Below are positions 1-8,000 of a stretch of 11,176 nucleotides of DNA, in pieces. The DNA lies in contig JASLEQ010000436.1 in assembly GCA_030151135.1 (NCBI GenBank), positions 1 through 11,176 of the forward strand, given 5' to 3'. The DNA comes from Candidatus Sulfotelmatobacter sp. GTDB taxonomy: Bacteria > Acidobacteriota > Terriglobia > Terriglobales > SbA1. Position numbers and translations under genes: made by a program. The number at the start of each line of letters is the position of its first letter. Within the stretch, counting starts at the first letter, position 1. The notes under the pieces are model-generated. The model searched no databases. It was given only the letters and a program-made list of their open reading frames with translations, and was not told where the DNA came from.

Positions 1-304
1 GGCCGGGCACTGTCAGGATGTATTGGTGGTCTTGCGGACTTTCTCCGAGTGCCTTCCGCAATAGAAAGATGTTGCGGCTCAGGTTGCCCTCTTCCACGAA
101 TGTGCCGGGCCACACGGATTTCATAAGGTCGTCTTTGGTAATGATCTGTGTGCTGTTCTGGACCAGCACGAGCAGGACTTGGAACGTCTTAGGGGTTAGC
201 GGAATAATTTCCCCGGCGCGAACGAGAGTTTCCTTCTCTGGGTCCACGCGGAACGGTCCAAACTCGTAGAGTTTCTTGCCGCCGCCGTCGTCGTTGCCCG
301 CCAT
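1..304 (-). CDS. Winged-helix (PhoB/CadC-type) transcriptional regulator, N-terminal part, cut by window edge
   Basis: Reading from an ATG at 304-302, the minus strand is open to the window edge and gives 101 residues. Residues about 11-98 form a Trans_reg_C winged-helix DNA-binding domain. The start (LYEFGPFRVDPE), the 'LTPKTFQVLLVLVQN' helix, 'KDDLMKSVWPGTFVEEGNLSRNI' spread over about 57-80 with the turn and recognition helix, and the wing 'YILTVPG' are all in the expected order. There is no receiver domain before it, so this is the CadC-like arrangement with the DNA-binding domain at the N terminus. In acidobacteria such proteins usually continue into TPR, TolB-like or WD40-like repeats, but that part lies outside the window. 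A possible ribosome site AAGGAA lies at 315-320, a rather long 10 bases from the ATG. It is divergent from the gene at 528 and may regulate it; that link is inference. Confidence 0.85.
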   Translation of the reverse strand, partial: MAGNDDGGGKKLYEFGPFRVDPEKETLVRAGEIIPLTPKTFQVLLVLVQNSTQIITKDDLMKSVWPGTFVEEGNLSRNIFLLRKALGESPQDHQYILTVPG

Positions 305-527
305 TCTGACTGTATTCCTTCCAAAGTGGATGGCAGTTTACCACGCAAATCGGCCAGGCCCGATCGCAGCGCCGAAATTAGCGCTCCTGCAACTCACAGA
401 TTATCAACGGCTTACCTAGCTGCGAGAAATTATCAGATCTTTTCAGACTCATTCGAAGGACTTTTTGACCCGAATGCTGGGAAGCTGCCTCGCGTTCGCA
501 AGCGCCCAGTCGAGAAAGTTAGGGGAC

Positions 528-830
528 ATGGCCAAGAAGACCACAATCACGATCGAAAGCGCGTCTGTCGTCGTCATGCACGGGCAGTCTCTGCCGCGAG
601 CGTGGTGTTCGATATGCGCCGCCGAGGGCGAGGTCATTGCTCTCGACAGCATCGGGGTCATCTCGAACCTGAAACCGGAGGTGGTCGAAGAGTGGCTGAG
701 TTCTGGCCAGCTTCATCACACCCGGTCCACTGATGGGTCTGACGTCATCTGCCTTAACTCCCTGCTCGCCAGTGCGCAGACAAAAAATCTGGCGGACCGC
801 GGAAAAAACGCGGCCCACCCACACAAATGA
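528..830 (+). CDS. Small CxxC protein with MerR/excisionase-like helix (acidobacterial family of unknown role)
   Basis: The protein is 100 residues. The N-terminal strand (MAKKTTITIE) is followed by a Cys pair, C27-x-x-C30, in the context AWCSIC. Residues 38-80 resemble the short DNA-binding module of MerR/excisionase proteins: a helix 'NLKPEVVEEWLSSGQLHH', then 'TRSTDGSDVICLNSLL', matching the usual 'W..sGkl...r...G...i....sLl' layout. I recall a family of small acidobacterial proteins with this same plan (ITIE... WC..C ... helix ... lHf.e..dG...C..SL), but its function is not known to me. The two cysteines may bind a metal, possibly with C75; that is inference. I chose the ATG at 528 over an in-frame ATG at 465 because it begins the family-like MAKK sequence and has AGGGG at 521-525 before it, although the spacing of 2 bases is short. 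The stop is 10 bases before the next gene, so the two are probably co-transcribed. Confidence 0.75.
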   Translation: MAKKTTITIESASVVVMHGQSLPRAWCSICAAEGEVIALDSIGVISNLKPEVVEEWLSSGQLHHTRSTDGSDVICLNSLLASAQTKNLADRGKNAAHPHK

Positions 831-840
831 GGAGAGCAAA

Positions 841-2139
841 ATGAAATCCATTTCGCAAATTCGATCGCTTCTCCGCTGGTCGCTTCTAGCGATTGCGGTC
901 AGCTCAGCGGCACAAACATCCTCTTCTAAGCTGCCGCACTACACCGTGACAGACCTCGGCACATTCGGCGGAGCTTATAGCTACAGCTACGGACTGAATG
1001 AGGGGGGCGTAGTTTCCGGAGGGGCCGCCACGCCCAGCGAGACGGACGGGGTCGCGGAGAAAGGATTTCTCTGGTTCCGAAAAAAGCTGATAAATGTCGG
1101 CAATCTCGGCGGCTCAGCCTGCCCCGATTGCAGCAGCGAAGCTGGAGGGCCAAACTTTTTCGGTGCTTCCGCGATTATCTCGGAAACTCCGAAAGCTGCT
1201 TTCATGAACGAAGATTTCTGCGGCTTCGGAACGCACCGCCAGTGTCTCGCCGCAGTCTGGTTCGATGGATTTCTGAAACCACTTCCAAATCTCAAGGGCG
1301 GCCACAACGGCCAGGCCTACTGGATTAACAACTGGGGACAACTCGCGGGATTCTCCGAAAACGACGTGATGGATTCCACCTGCGCCTCTTCCGTTCCGTT
1401 TCAAGTGCTGCAATTCGAACCCGTGGTTTGGGATCCGCTCGGTAATGTCCGGGAACTTAAGCCACTTCCGGGCGACACCGTGGGCTTCGCATTTGGGATC
1501 AATGACCTGGGCCAAGCCGTCGGAGCCTCCGGGCTGTGCTCCAACACATCGATTCCGCCGGTCGCGCCCGGCGCTCCGCACGCTGTGCTTTGGGAGCGAG
1601 ACGGCACACCAACAGATCTGGGCAGCCTCCAGGGGCAGGACCTTAACGTCGCGACCAGCATCAACAATCTCGGTCAGGTGGCCGGAGTGTCGCTCGCTGC
1701 CGACGGCACGAAGCACAGCTTCTTCTGGACGAAATCCAATGGCATGACCGATCTCGGCACCATGGCCAATGCGATTGCGACGATCGCACCGTGCTGCCAC
1801 ACGCTGAATAACAAAGGACAGATCACCGGCTTTTGGATCGACGATCAGTTCAACATGACTGCCTATCTCTGGCAGAACGGCGTGATGACGGACCTGAACA
1901 CGCTGATCTCGGCAGATTCCGGATGGTATCTGCTCAACTCTGCCGGGATTAATGACGCCGGACAGATCGCGGGCTTTGGCGTGAATCCGCAAGGCGACAT
2001 TCACGCGTTTCTTGCGACGCCGTGCTCCAAGTCCTGCGGAGATCAAGCCGAAGGCAGCGTACCAACAACGCGCCGCATGCCGCCTGTGCCTGAAGGCGTC
2101 CGCCGTTTTATCAGCCAGCAAGTGGCGAAACCGAAATGA
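841..2139 (+). CDS. Secreted HAF-repeat-containing protein
   Basis: The protein is 432 residues. Residues 1-24 form a signal peptide with a basic start (MKSISQIRSLLR) and a hydrophobic core ending near SSAAQ. The mature part is a series of HAF-type repeats. Each has a '.a..IN..GQ.aG' turn (for example GQAYWINNWGQLAGFS, FAFGINDLGQAVGAS, VATSINNLGQVAGVS, LNSAGINDAGQIAGFG), and several are followed by an 'H.f.W..G...dLG' strand (HAVLWERDGTPTDLGSL, HSFFWTKSNGMTDLGTM). About six copies can be counted. Such repeats form a propeller-like extracellular fold in many acidobacteria and proteobacteria; no enzymatic role is established. The C-terminal ~35 residues after the last repeat are Cys/Pro/basic-rich (CSKSCGDQ...). 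GAGGAG at 829-834, overlapping the previous stop, is a strong ribosome site for the ATG at 841. Longer in-frame starts upstream would run through the preceding gene and lack a signal peptide. Confidence 0.86.
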   Translation: MKSISQIRSLLRWSLLAIAVSSAAQTSSSKLPHYTVTDLGTFGGAYSYSYGLNEGGVVSGGAATPSETDGVAEKGFLWFRKKLINVGNLGGSACPDCSSEAGGPNFFGASAIISETPKAAFMNEDFCGFGTHRQCLAAVWFDGFLKPLPNLKGGHNGQAYWINNWGQLAGFSENDVMDSTCASSVPFQVLQFEPVVWDPLGNVRELKPLPGDTVGFAFGINDLGQAVGASGLCSNTSIPPVAPGAPHAVLWERDGTPTDLGSLQGQDLNVATSINNLGQVAGVSLAADGTKHSFFWTKSNGMTDLGTMANAIATIAPCCHTLNNKGQITGFWIDDQFNMTAYLWQNGVMTDLNTLISADSGWYLLNSAGINDAGQIAGFGVNPQGDIHAFLATPCSKSCGDQAEGSVPTTRRMPPVPEGVRRFISQQVAKPK

Positions 2140-2197
2140 GTTCTCCCAAGCATTCGAATCCGTAACAGCTCGCAATTCGGTGGAAGAAAAAATCAAA

Positions 2198-2213
2198 CCG
2201 CTCCACGGAGCGG
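2198..2213. other. Short GC-rich hairpin before the 2236 gene
   Basis: CCGCTCC and GGAGCGG are exact reverse complements separated by two bases; as RNA this would be a 6-bp stem with a CACG loop. Read on the minus strand the stem is followed by a T-rich run (TTTGATTTTTT), which is terminator-like for any transcription coming from the minus strand. On the plus strand it lies in the leader of the 2236 gene, and its CTCC could also pair with the GGAG of that gene's ribosome site (2225-2230). Which role applies, if any, cannot be decided here. Confidence 0.35.
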
Positions 2214-2235
2214 AAAAACTAAAAAAGGAGAAACC

Positions 2236-2868
2236 ATGAAACTCTCAACACAAAATCGCCCTTGCCTAACCTCTCTGTTCCGATCCGGACGGAGAGCAAC
2301 CATCTATCTTGCAACCGTGATCATGATGCTCGCGATCGGCGGCACAGCCGCATACGCGAGCGATCAGGCTGTAACGCTGTCGTTCTCGGGAACTTCAGAG
2401 ACCAGCCCAACAAATTTGCAGCAGCCGAATTCGAGTAACGACGGAGACAGCTTTGCCGGCAAGAGTACGCTCGGATCTTTCACCGCGCGGAACCTGCGAG
2501 CCATCTCAAGCGTGCTGGGAAGCTCCAACAGTTGTTCGGGAGCGAATCTGCTGTACTATCCCGAACTCTCCGGCGCAAGCGTGATTCGTTTTGACGATGG
2601 CAGCATGATCACAATGAACCTGACGCAAGGCGGAGACTGCATCGATCTCACGACCGGGCTGGCCCACTGTAGCGTGACTTTTCAGATCACGGGTGGAAGT
2701 GGACGCTTCGTAAATGCAACGGGCACGTTGACGATGACAGAGACGGTAGGAGTTGTAGGGCTCGACGCGTTGGGCAATCCCGTCTTCTTCGCCGCCGCGG
2801 GAAAATTTACGGGAACTATATCGACAGCGGACAAGGTCAGAGACGACCCAAACAAAGAACAGAAATAA
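2236..2868 (+). CDS. Secreted protein of unknown function
   Basis: The protein is 210 residues. The first 41 residues look like a long signal peptide: a basic start (NRPCLTSLFRSGRR), a hydrophobic stretch (IYLATVIMMLAIGGTAA), and an AYA cleavage motif before SDQ. The mature part is rich in Ser, Thr and Gly and appears all-beta. It has a 'TFQITGGSGRFVNATGTLTMTETV' type segment (about 148-171) and a closing 'GKFTGTIS' strand, a pattern I recall from small secreted beta-barrel-like proteins in acidobacteria and other soil bacteria. Cysteines occur at about 98, 133 and 145 (SNSCSG, GGDCID, AHCSV). I do not recognise a catalytic motif or a named family. AAGGAG at 2225-2230, five bases before the ATG, is a strong ribosome site. 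It follows the HAF gene by 96 bases and may share its transcript, but the leader hairpin at 2198-2213 allows separate control. Confidence 0.8.
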   Translation: MKLSTQNRPCLTSLFRSGRRATIYLATVIMMLAIGGTAAYASDQAVTLSFSGTSETSPTNLQQPNSSNDGDSFAGKSTLGSFTARNLRAISSVLGSSNSCSGANLLYYPELSGASVIRFDDGSMITMNLTQGGDCIDLTTGLAHCSVTFQITGGSGRFVNATGTLTMTETVGVVGLDALGNPVFFAAAGKFTGTISTADKVRDDPNKEQK

Positions 2869-2885
2869 AACCGGTGATTACCTGA

Positions 2886-2932
2886 GCAGGCATCGTCCTG
2901 ACAGACAGGTGAGCGGTCAGGGTGGTGCCTGC
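2886..2932 (+). terminator. Long hairpin in the 3' region of the 2236 gene, terminator-like without a T-run
   Basis: GCAGGCA (2886-2892) pairs with TGCCTGC (2926-2932), and CCTGAC (2897-2902) pairs with GTCAGG (2916-2921). The four bases between the two arms also pair if G.U pairs are allowed (U2893.G2925, C2894-G2924, G2895.U2923, U2896.G2922). This gives a continuous 17-bp stem with a 13-base loop. The three G.U pairs exist only in plus-strand RNA; on the minus strand they become A/C mismatches. That points to the plus-strand gene ending 17 bases before it. There is no T-run after the stem, so it may act as a Rho-dependent end or an RNA-stabilising structure. Confidence 0.45.
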
Positions 2933-2979
2933 AATCTCAACTCTCGGGAGCAGACTTAGATCCCGTCGCCAAATATTCT

Positions 2980-3879
2980 CTATCTCGCAAGCATAAACGC
3001 CGCGATCAGCAGGACGCAGAAGGCCGTGGCTTGCTTGAGCTCGCCCCAACCAAGCCGGCGGACGACTAACTGGGTCGGCTCCTGCACGAAGTAGAACCAT
3101 CCGCGAAACAGAAGCGGCGCAAAAGCCAGTGACGCAATCGGAGGAAGCAGCCGCGCCAGGCAGGCCACGGTAATGATCGCGGTCATGATGGCTTGTCCGA
3201 GCGCGAATGCCCAGCCGTGCGCGAGCTTGGCGCGGAATCCCTGGATTTTTGCGGTATGTAGGCGCAGTTGAACATAATGAATCTGGTCGCCAGCGAAGAG
3301 AATGTTGGCAAGCCAAAGCATCCAGGCACGGTCGTCGAATTGACCGGTGATCACGTAATACGCCGCGGGGGCCGACGCGGTGAGCCCGATGATGCCGACC
3401 ATCTCGGAGAGCATGCGAGTCCGGCGGCTGATCTTCTTCAGGATTGCCTGCGCGATAAACGCCACAGCCACGGTGGCGCCGAGGGGCCAGAGATCGCCGT
3501 TGCGTCCAGCCCAGAGCAGAAATGCGAGGGCGATCCCGGCTACCGCCGCCAGCATGATGATTACCGAGCGTAAGGTGTGCGACTCTTCCACGCTTTGGGC
3601 GCGCATCGCCGTGGTGCCTAGCAGGTTCTCCAGCGGAGTTCGCAGCCAAAATAGCGCCAGCGCCGCGGTCAAGAGAAGGATGAGCGGAAAGATGTGGCTT
3701 GCCTGACGGAATGCAACGCCGGCTCCGGTGATCATGGGCACGAGCAGTAATCCCCACGCGCCGTGTTCGCGAGGAACGATCAGAGCGCGGCGGCGCTCGC
3801 GAAGGGCTTTCTCGGTGGCTGCATCGGCGGAATTTCGATTTTCAAGCTGATCTAGGTTGGCGGAATGAACGACTGACAC
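2980..3879 (-). CDS. YwiC-like integral membrane protein
   Basis: From the start chosen, the protein is 299 residues. A charged N-terminal region of about 33 residues leads to the hallmark PREHGAWG (36-43), which marks YwiC-like proteins. It is followed by about nine hydrophobic membrane segments, including LLLVPMITGAGVAF, FPLILLLTAALALFWL, SVIIMLAAVAGIALAFLLWAG, MLSEMVGIIGLTASAPAAYYV, WMLWLANILFAGDQIHYV and the C-terminal FCVLLIAAFMLA. The biochemical role of the family is not known; in Bacillus subtilis ywiC lies beside the fnr and nitrate reductase genes. It follows the DHOD-like gene in the nifJ cluster by about 83 bases. No ATG precedes the conserved domain. I prefer the GTG at 3879-3877, with TTGGGGT upstream, over a GTG at 3927-3925. 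The earlier GTG would abut a GC-rich hairpin and has no ribosome site. Family assignment is strong; the start is uncertain. Confidence 0.8.
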   Translation of the reverse strand: MSVVHSANLDQLENRNSADAATEKALRERRRALIVPREHGAWGLLLVPMITGAGVAFRQASHIFPLILLLTAALALFWLRTPLENLLGTTAMRAQSVEESHTLRSVIIMLAAVAGIALAFLLWAGRNGDLWPLGATVAVAFIAQAILKKISRRTRMLSEMVGIIGLTASAPAAYYVITGQFDDRAWMLWLANILFAGDQIHYVQLRLHTAKIQGFRAKLAHGWAFALGQAIMTAIITVACLARLLPPIASLAFAPLLFRGWFYFVQEPTQLVVRRLGWGELKQATAFCVLLIAAFMLAR

Positions 3880-3890
3880 GATTGCACCCC

Positions 3891-3958
3891 AAGGCCTAAA
3901 GCCCCGCTTATCAAACGTGGCCCACACGGCGCGGCTCGAAGCCGCGCCCTTTCAAAAC
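3891..3958. repeat. Probable dispersed intergenic repeat with GC-rich hairpin
   Basis: GGCGCGGCT (3928-3936) and AGCCGCGCC (3940-3948) form a perfect 9-bp stem around a 3-base loop. They are preceded by a CTAAAGCCCCGC segment (3896-3907) and followed by CTTTCAAAAC. I recall similar blocks ('...CTAAAGCCCC...' then a GC-rich '(G)GGCTgAAGCC...' hairpin then 'CCCTTTCAAAAC') between genes in acidobacterial genomes, so I read this as a copy of a dispersed palindromic element; only a genome search can prove it. It starts 15 bases after the stop of the DHOD-like gene and could serve as its transcript end or attenuate expression of the YwiC-like gene, although no T-run follows. Confidence 0.5.
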
Positions 3959-3962
3959 TCTC

Positions 3963-4979
3963 TTAGCGCCACCCGGCCATGTGAATGTGCGTCATGCCTT
4001 TCACCGCCCGCATGTACTGGGCGCGCTCGAACGCTCCAGGATCCGCGCAGCGTTGCTGGCTCATGCTGCCTTGCATCTGCCGGACCGACTCGTACTCGTG
4101 TTCTTCCATCCACTCGCGCAGTTCGCGCTCCACGTGTCGCAGATGATTAATGCCGTGCCGCATCAGCGAAGAGCACAGCATGGTGACATTCGCTCCCACC
4201 ATCAACAGCTTCACCACATCTTCCGCGGAATGCACGCCGCTTGTGCCCGCCAGGCTGGCTTTCACCTTGCCATAGAGAATGCCGATCCAGGTCAGCGGCA
4301 GACGCAGCGCCTGCTGTGAACTGAGCAGAACATTGGGACGGATCTCAAGTTCTTCCAGATCGATATCCGGCTGGTAGAAGCGGTTAAACATCACCAGCCC
4401 GTCCGCGCCCGCGGCGTCGAAGCGCTGCGCCATGTTGGCGAAGTTGCTGAAAAACGGGCTGACCTTCACGGCCACGGGGATAGTCACGACGCTCTTCACT
4501 GCGCGGATGATCTCGATATATCCGTTCTCGATATCGGCCGCGCTGGCCTTCGGATCGGTCGGGATGTGATAAATATTGCACTCGATCGCGTCGGCCCCGG
4601 CGCGCTGAATCTCCGCCGCAAACTTTGTCCATCCGCCCAGCGTGGACCCATTCAGGCTCGCGATAATCGGAATTTTTACGGAAGCTTTCGCTTTACGAAT
4701 GTGATTGAGATAGCCTTCCGGGCCGGTATGGAATTCGCTCGGCTGCGGAAAGTACGTGAGCGATTCGGCGTAACTCTCGGTCCCGGCGGCAAGATGATGA
4801 TTCAATTCAATTTCTTCCTGCCGCAGTTGCTCCTCGAACAACGAGTAGAGCACCACAGCCGAGGCGCCCGCCTCCTCCAGGCGGCAGATTCCGTCGACGT
4901 CGCGCGAAAGTGGCGAAGCCGAAACGACCAGGGGAGAGGCCAGATTCAGTCCGAGATAACTGGTAGTAAGGTCGATCAT
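3963..4979 (-). CDS. Dihydroorotate dehydrogenase-like FMN protein lacking the catalytic Cys
   Basis: The protein is 338 residues with a PyrD/DHOD-type TIM barrel. The N-terminal 'YLGLNLASPLVVSASPLS' matches the DHOD start, and FMN-phosphate binding is suggested by GTSG (245-248) and the following 'SAEDVVKLLMVGANVTMLCSSLMRHG'. The lysine of the 'VAVKVSPF' strand (K172) is kept. At the class 1 active-site loop, where DHODs read 'NLSCPN', this protein reads ECNIYHIP (133-140), so His138 takes the place of the catalytic Cys. It is therefore unlikely to be a normal pyrimidine-synthesis DHOD. A ~50-residue C-terminal helical extension (from about REWMEEHEYESV) goes beyond the barrel. DHOD-like proteins of this type often sit next to nifJ, as here 88 bases downstream, suggesting a shared redox role. 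The ATG at 4979 is chosen because AAGGAG at 4986-4991 is six bases away; a TTG one codon earlier would be too close. Confidence 0.88.
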   Translation of the reverse strand: MIDLTTSYLGLNLASPLVVSASPLSRDVDGICRLEEAGASAVVLYSLFEEQLRQEEIELNHHLAAGTESYAESLTYFPQPSEFHTGPEGYLNHIRKAKASVKIPIIASLNGSTLGGWTKFAAEIQRAGADAIECNIYHIPTDPKASAADIENGYIEIIRAVKSVVTIPVAVKVSPFFSNFANMAQRFDAAGADGLVMFNRFYQPDIDLEELEIRPNVLLSSQQALRLPLTWIGILYGKVKASLAGTSGVHSAEDVVKLLMVGANVTMLCSSLMRHGINHLRHVERELREWMEEHEYESVRQMQGSMSQQRCADPGAFERAQYMRAVKGMTHIHMAGWR

Positions 4980-5067
4980 CAAATTCTCCTTGCTGCAGTC
5001 CTAAGTCTTGAACGTTGATGCCCCGTGTCTCGCTGTTTTTGCGGGACATGGGAGCCACAACGTTCGT

Positions 5068-8000
5068 TTATTTCACGCCGACCGGAGTCGGCTTCACCGC
5101 CGCAGGTTTCGCGGAAGCTTCTTTTGGCGCAGCCTCTGCGTCTGGCTTGCGGCTCGCCATGTACTCGTACATGTGGAAGCGCCGCTCCACGTCCTGCTGC
5201 GCCTCTTTCCAGAGCAGCTCCGCATGTTCCGGATGGCTCTTGGTCAACATCTTGAAGCGCGTCTGCTGCAGCAGCCAATCCTGCACCTTGCGGCTCGGCG
5301 CGCGCGAATCGAGGGAAAGCGGATTCTCGCCGATTGCAATCTTCTCCGGGTGATAGCGGTAGAGCAGCCATTGTCCGGACTCGACCGCAACTTTCTGGTC
5401 GGTCATGGCCGTCTTCATGTCGATGCCGTGCGCAATGCATGACGAGTACGCGATGATGATGCTCGGCCCGTCGTACGCTTCGGCTTCAAGGAACGCTTTC
5501 AAAGTGTGTTCGTCTTTTGCTCCCATCGCGACGCTGGCGACGTAGACGTTGCCGTAAGTCATCGCCATCATGCCGAGATCTTTCTTGGGGCCGGGCTTGC
5601 CACCCGCGGCAAATTTCGCAACTGCCCCGCGTGGCGTTGATTTGGAAGCCTGTCCACCGGTGTTGGAGTAAACCTCGGTGTCGAGCACCAGCAGGTTGAC
5701 GTTTCGTCCGCTGGCCAGCACGTGATCGAGGCCGCCGTAGCCGATGTCATACGCCCATCCGTCTCCGCCGATGATCCATACGCTCTTCTTCACCAGCATG
5801 TCGGCCAGCGCGAGCAACTGCTTGGCTTCGGGGGAGTTCACCTTCTGCAGGCGCTCTTTCAGGATGTCGACCCGCTGGCGTTGTTCGTAAATGTCCGACT
5901 CGTCTTTTTGTTTTGCGGTAATAAGAGCCGTGGCAAGTTCCTCGCCGATGCCGCCGGCGAGCCGCCGCACCAGTTCTTGGGCGTATTCGGACTGCTTGTC
6001 GATCGACACGCGGAAGCCAAGGCCGAATTCTGCATTGTCTTCAAACAGTGAGTTGGACCATGCCGGCCCGCGTCCGTCGCCGTTCTTGGCCCACGGAGTC
6101 GTTGGCAGGTTGCCGCCATAGATAGACGAGCATCCGGTCGCATTGGCGACGACCGCGCGATCGCCGAACAGTTGCGAGACGAGCTTCACATACGGAGTCT
6201 CGCCGCACCCCGAGCAGGCTCCCGAGAACTCGAACAGCGGCTCCTGCACCTGTTGCTGGCGAATTGTTCCCACCTTGATCTTGCGGCGATCAAGTTCAGG
6301 AATGTTGAGGAAGAACTCCCAGTTCTCTTTTTCCGGCTCGCGAAGTGGAGGCTGCGCCACCATGTTGATCGCCTTCAGCCGGACTTCACTCTTATTCTTT
6401 ACCGGGCAGATATCGACGCAGACGCCGCATCCGGTGCAATCTTCCGGCGCGACCTGGATCGTGTACTTCATCCCCGCCCATTCTTTGTCGCGCACGTCGC
6501 ACGACTTGAATGTCGCGGGAGCCTCGGCCAGTTCCTTGCTGTCGTACACCTTGATCCGAATCACGGCATGCGGACAAACCATCGCGCACTTGCCGCACTG
6601 TATGCAGATCTTCGAATCCCACGCCGGAATTTCCAGGGCCAGGTTTCGCTTCTCCCATTGCGCCGTTGCCGTTGGAAAAGTCCCGTCGCAGGAGAAGGCG
6701 CTGACGGGAAGTTCATCGCCTTTGCCTGCGTAAATCGTTCCAAGCACTTCGCGCTCAAACTTCGGAGCTCCGGGAAACACCGGCGGCAGCTCGGCTCTGC
6801 TGCTAACCGCGGCGGGGACCTTCACTTCGAACAAATGCGCGAGCGTCTCGTCCACGGCGAGCATGTTCTTCTTGACGACCTCTTCGCCTTTTTTGCCGTA
6901 GGTGTGGCGAATCGATTCCCGTATCGCTTCAATCGCCTCCTCGCGCGGCAATACTTTCGAGATCGCAAAGAAGCACACTTGCATGATGACGTTCATGCGT
7001 GATCCCATGCCGGTGTCTTTCGCAACCTGGTAGGCATCGATTACGTAGAACTTGGCCTTCTTCTCGATCAACTGTTTCTGGACTTCGCGCGGCAGATGGT
7101 CCCAAACTTCATCTTTGCCAAACGGGCTGTTCAGCAGGAAGACGCCGCCCTCGACCAGCGAACTAAGCATGTCGTAGCGCTCCATGAATATCCACTGATG
7201 ACAGGCGACGAAGTTCGCCTTCGATACCAGATAGCTCGACTTAATTGGCTGCGGCCCGAACCGCAGGTGTGAAACCGTCATCGCCCCGGATTTCTTCGAG
7301 TCGTAAACGAAGTATCCTTGCGCGTAGTTGTCGGTGTTCTCGCCGATGATCTTGATCGAGTTCTTGTTCGCGCCGACGGTTCCGTCTGCGCCCAGTCCGT
7401 AGAACATCGCCCGCACCACGTTATCGGGCTCGGTCGAGAACGTCGCTTCGTACTCGAGGCTGGTGTGCGTGACGTCGTCGTTGATGCCAACGGTGAAGTG
7501 ATCCTTGGGCTGCGGCCTTTTCAGATTCTCATAGACGGCCTTGACCATCGCGGGAGTGAATTCCTTCGACGACAGGCCGTAGCGTCCGCCAACAATCGTG
7601 GAGCGGCGGACGGGAGCTCCATGAATCGCACCGACCACGTCCATGTAAAGCGGCTCGCCGATCGCGCCAGACTCCTTCGTGCGATCGAGCACCGCGATCT
7701 GCCGAACACTGGCGGGAAGAGCTTTCAGGAACGACTTGACGCAGAACGGCCGGTACAGCCGCACTTTCAATAGCCCAACTTTCTCGCCCTGCGCATTCAG
7801 ATGGGCCACCGTTTCATGCGCGACTTCCGCGCCCGAGCCCATCATCACGATCACGCGCTCGGCATCCGGCGCGCCCACGTAGTCGAACAGGTGATACTGC
7901 CGTCCCACGATCCCGGCGAACTTGTTCATCGCCGCCTGGACCTTGGCAGGAGCGTCATCGTAATACTTGTTCGCCGCTTCGCGAATCTGGAAGAAGACAT

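Noticed and set aside
305..527. Divergent promoter pair between the winged-helix regulator and the 528 gene
   Set aside because: The gap must hold promoters, but no -35/-10 pair with acceptable spacing could be found by eye, for example TTGACC near 464 lacks a matching -10.
733..840. In-frame extension of the HAF protein to an ATG at 733
   Set aside because: It would overlap the 528-830 gene by about 100 bases and bury the signal peptide, while the ATG at 841 has a strong ribosome site.
1114..2196. 360-codon open frame on the minus strand opposite the HAF gene
   Set aside because: It lies antisense to a well-supported gene with signal peptide and repeats, has a composition of Arg/His-rich shadow frames, and shows no domain.
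2837..3757. 306-codon minus-strand frame overlapping the YwiC-like gene
   Set aside because: Same strand but another frame of a clear membrane protein; the product is Arg/His/Pro-rich with no membrane segments or motif and would overlap the 3' end of the 2236 gene.
3880..3927. Extension of the YwiC-like protein to a GTG at 3927
   Set aside because: The codon directly abuts the 9-bp GC hairpin and there is no ribosome site; the added residues look translated from the repeat.
6172..7002. 276-codon plus-strand frame inside nifJ
   Set aside because: Antisense to the conserved ferredoxin and gamma domains of nifJ; explained by GC-rich codon bias.
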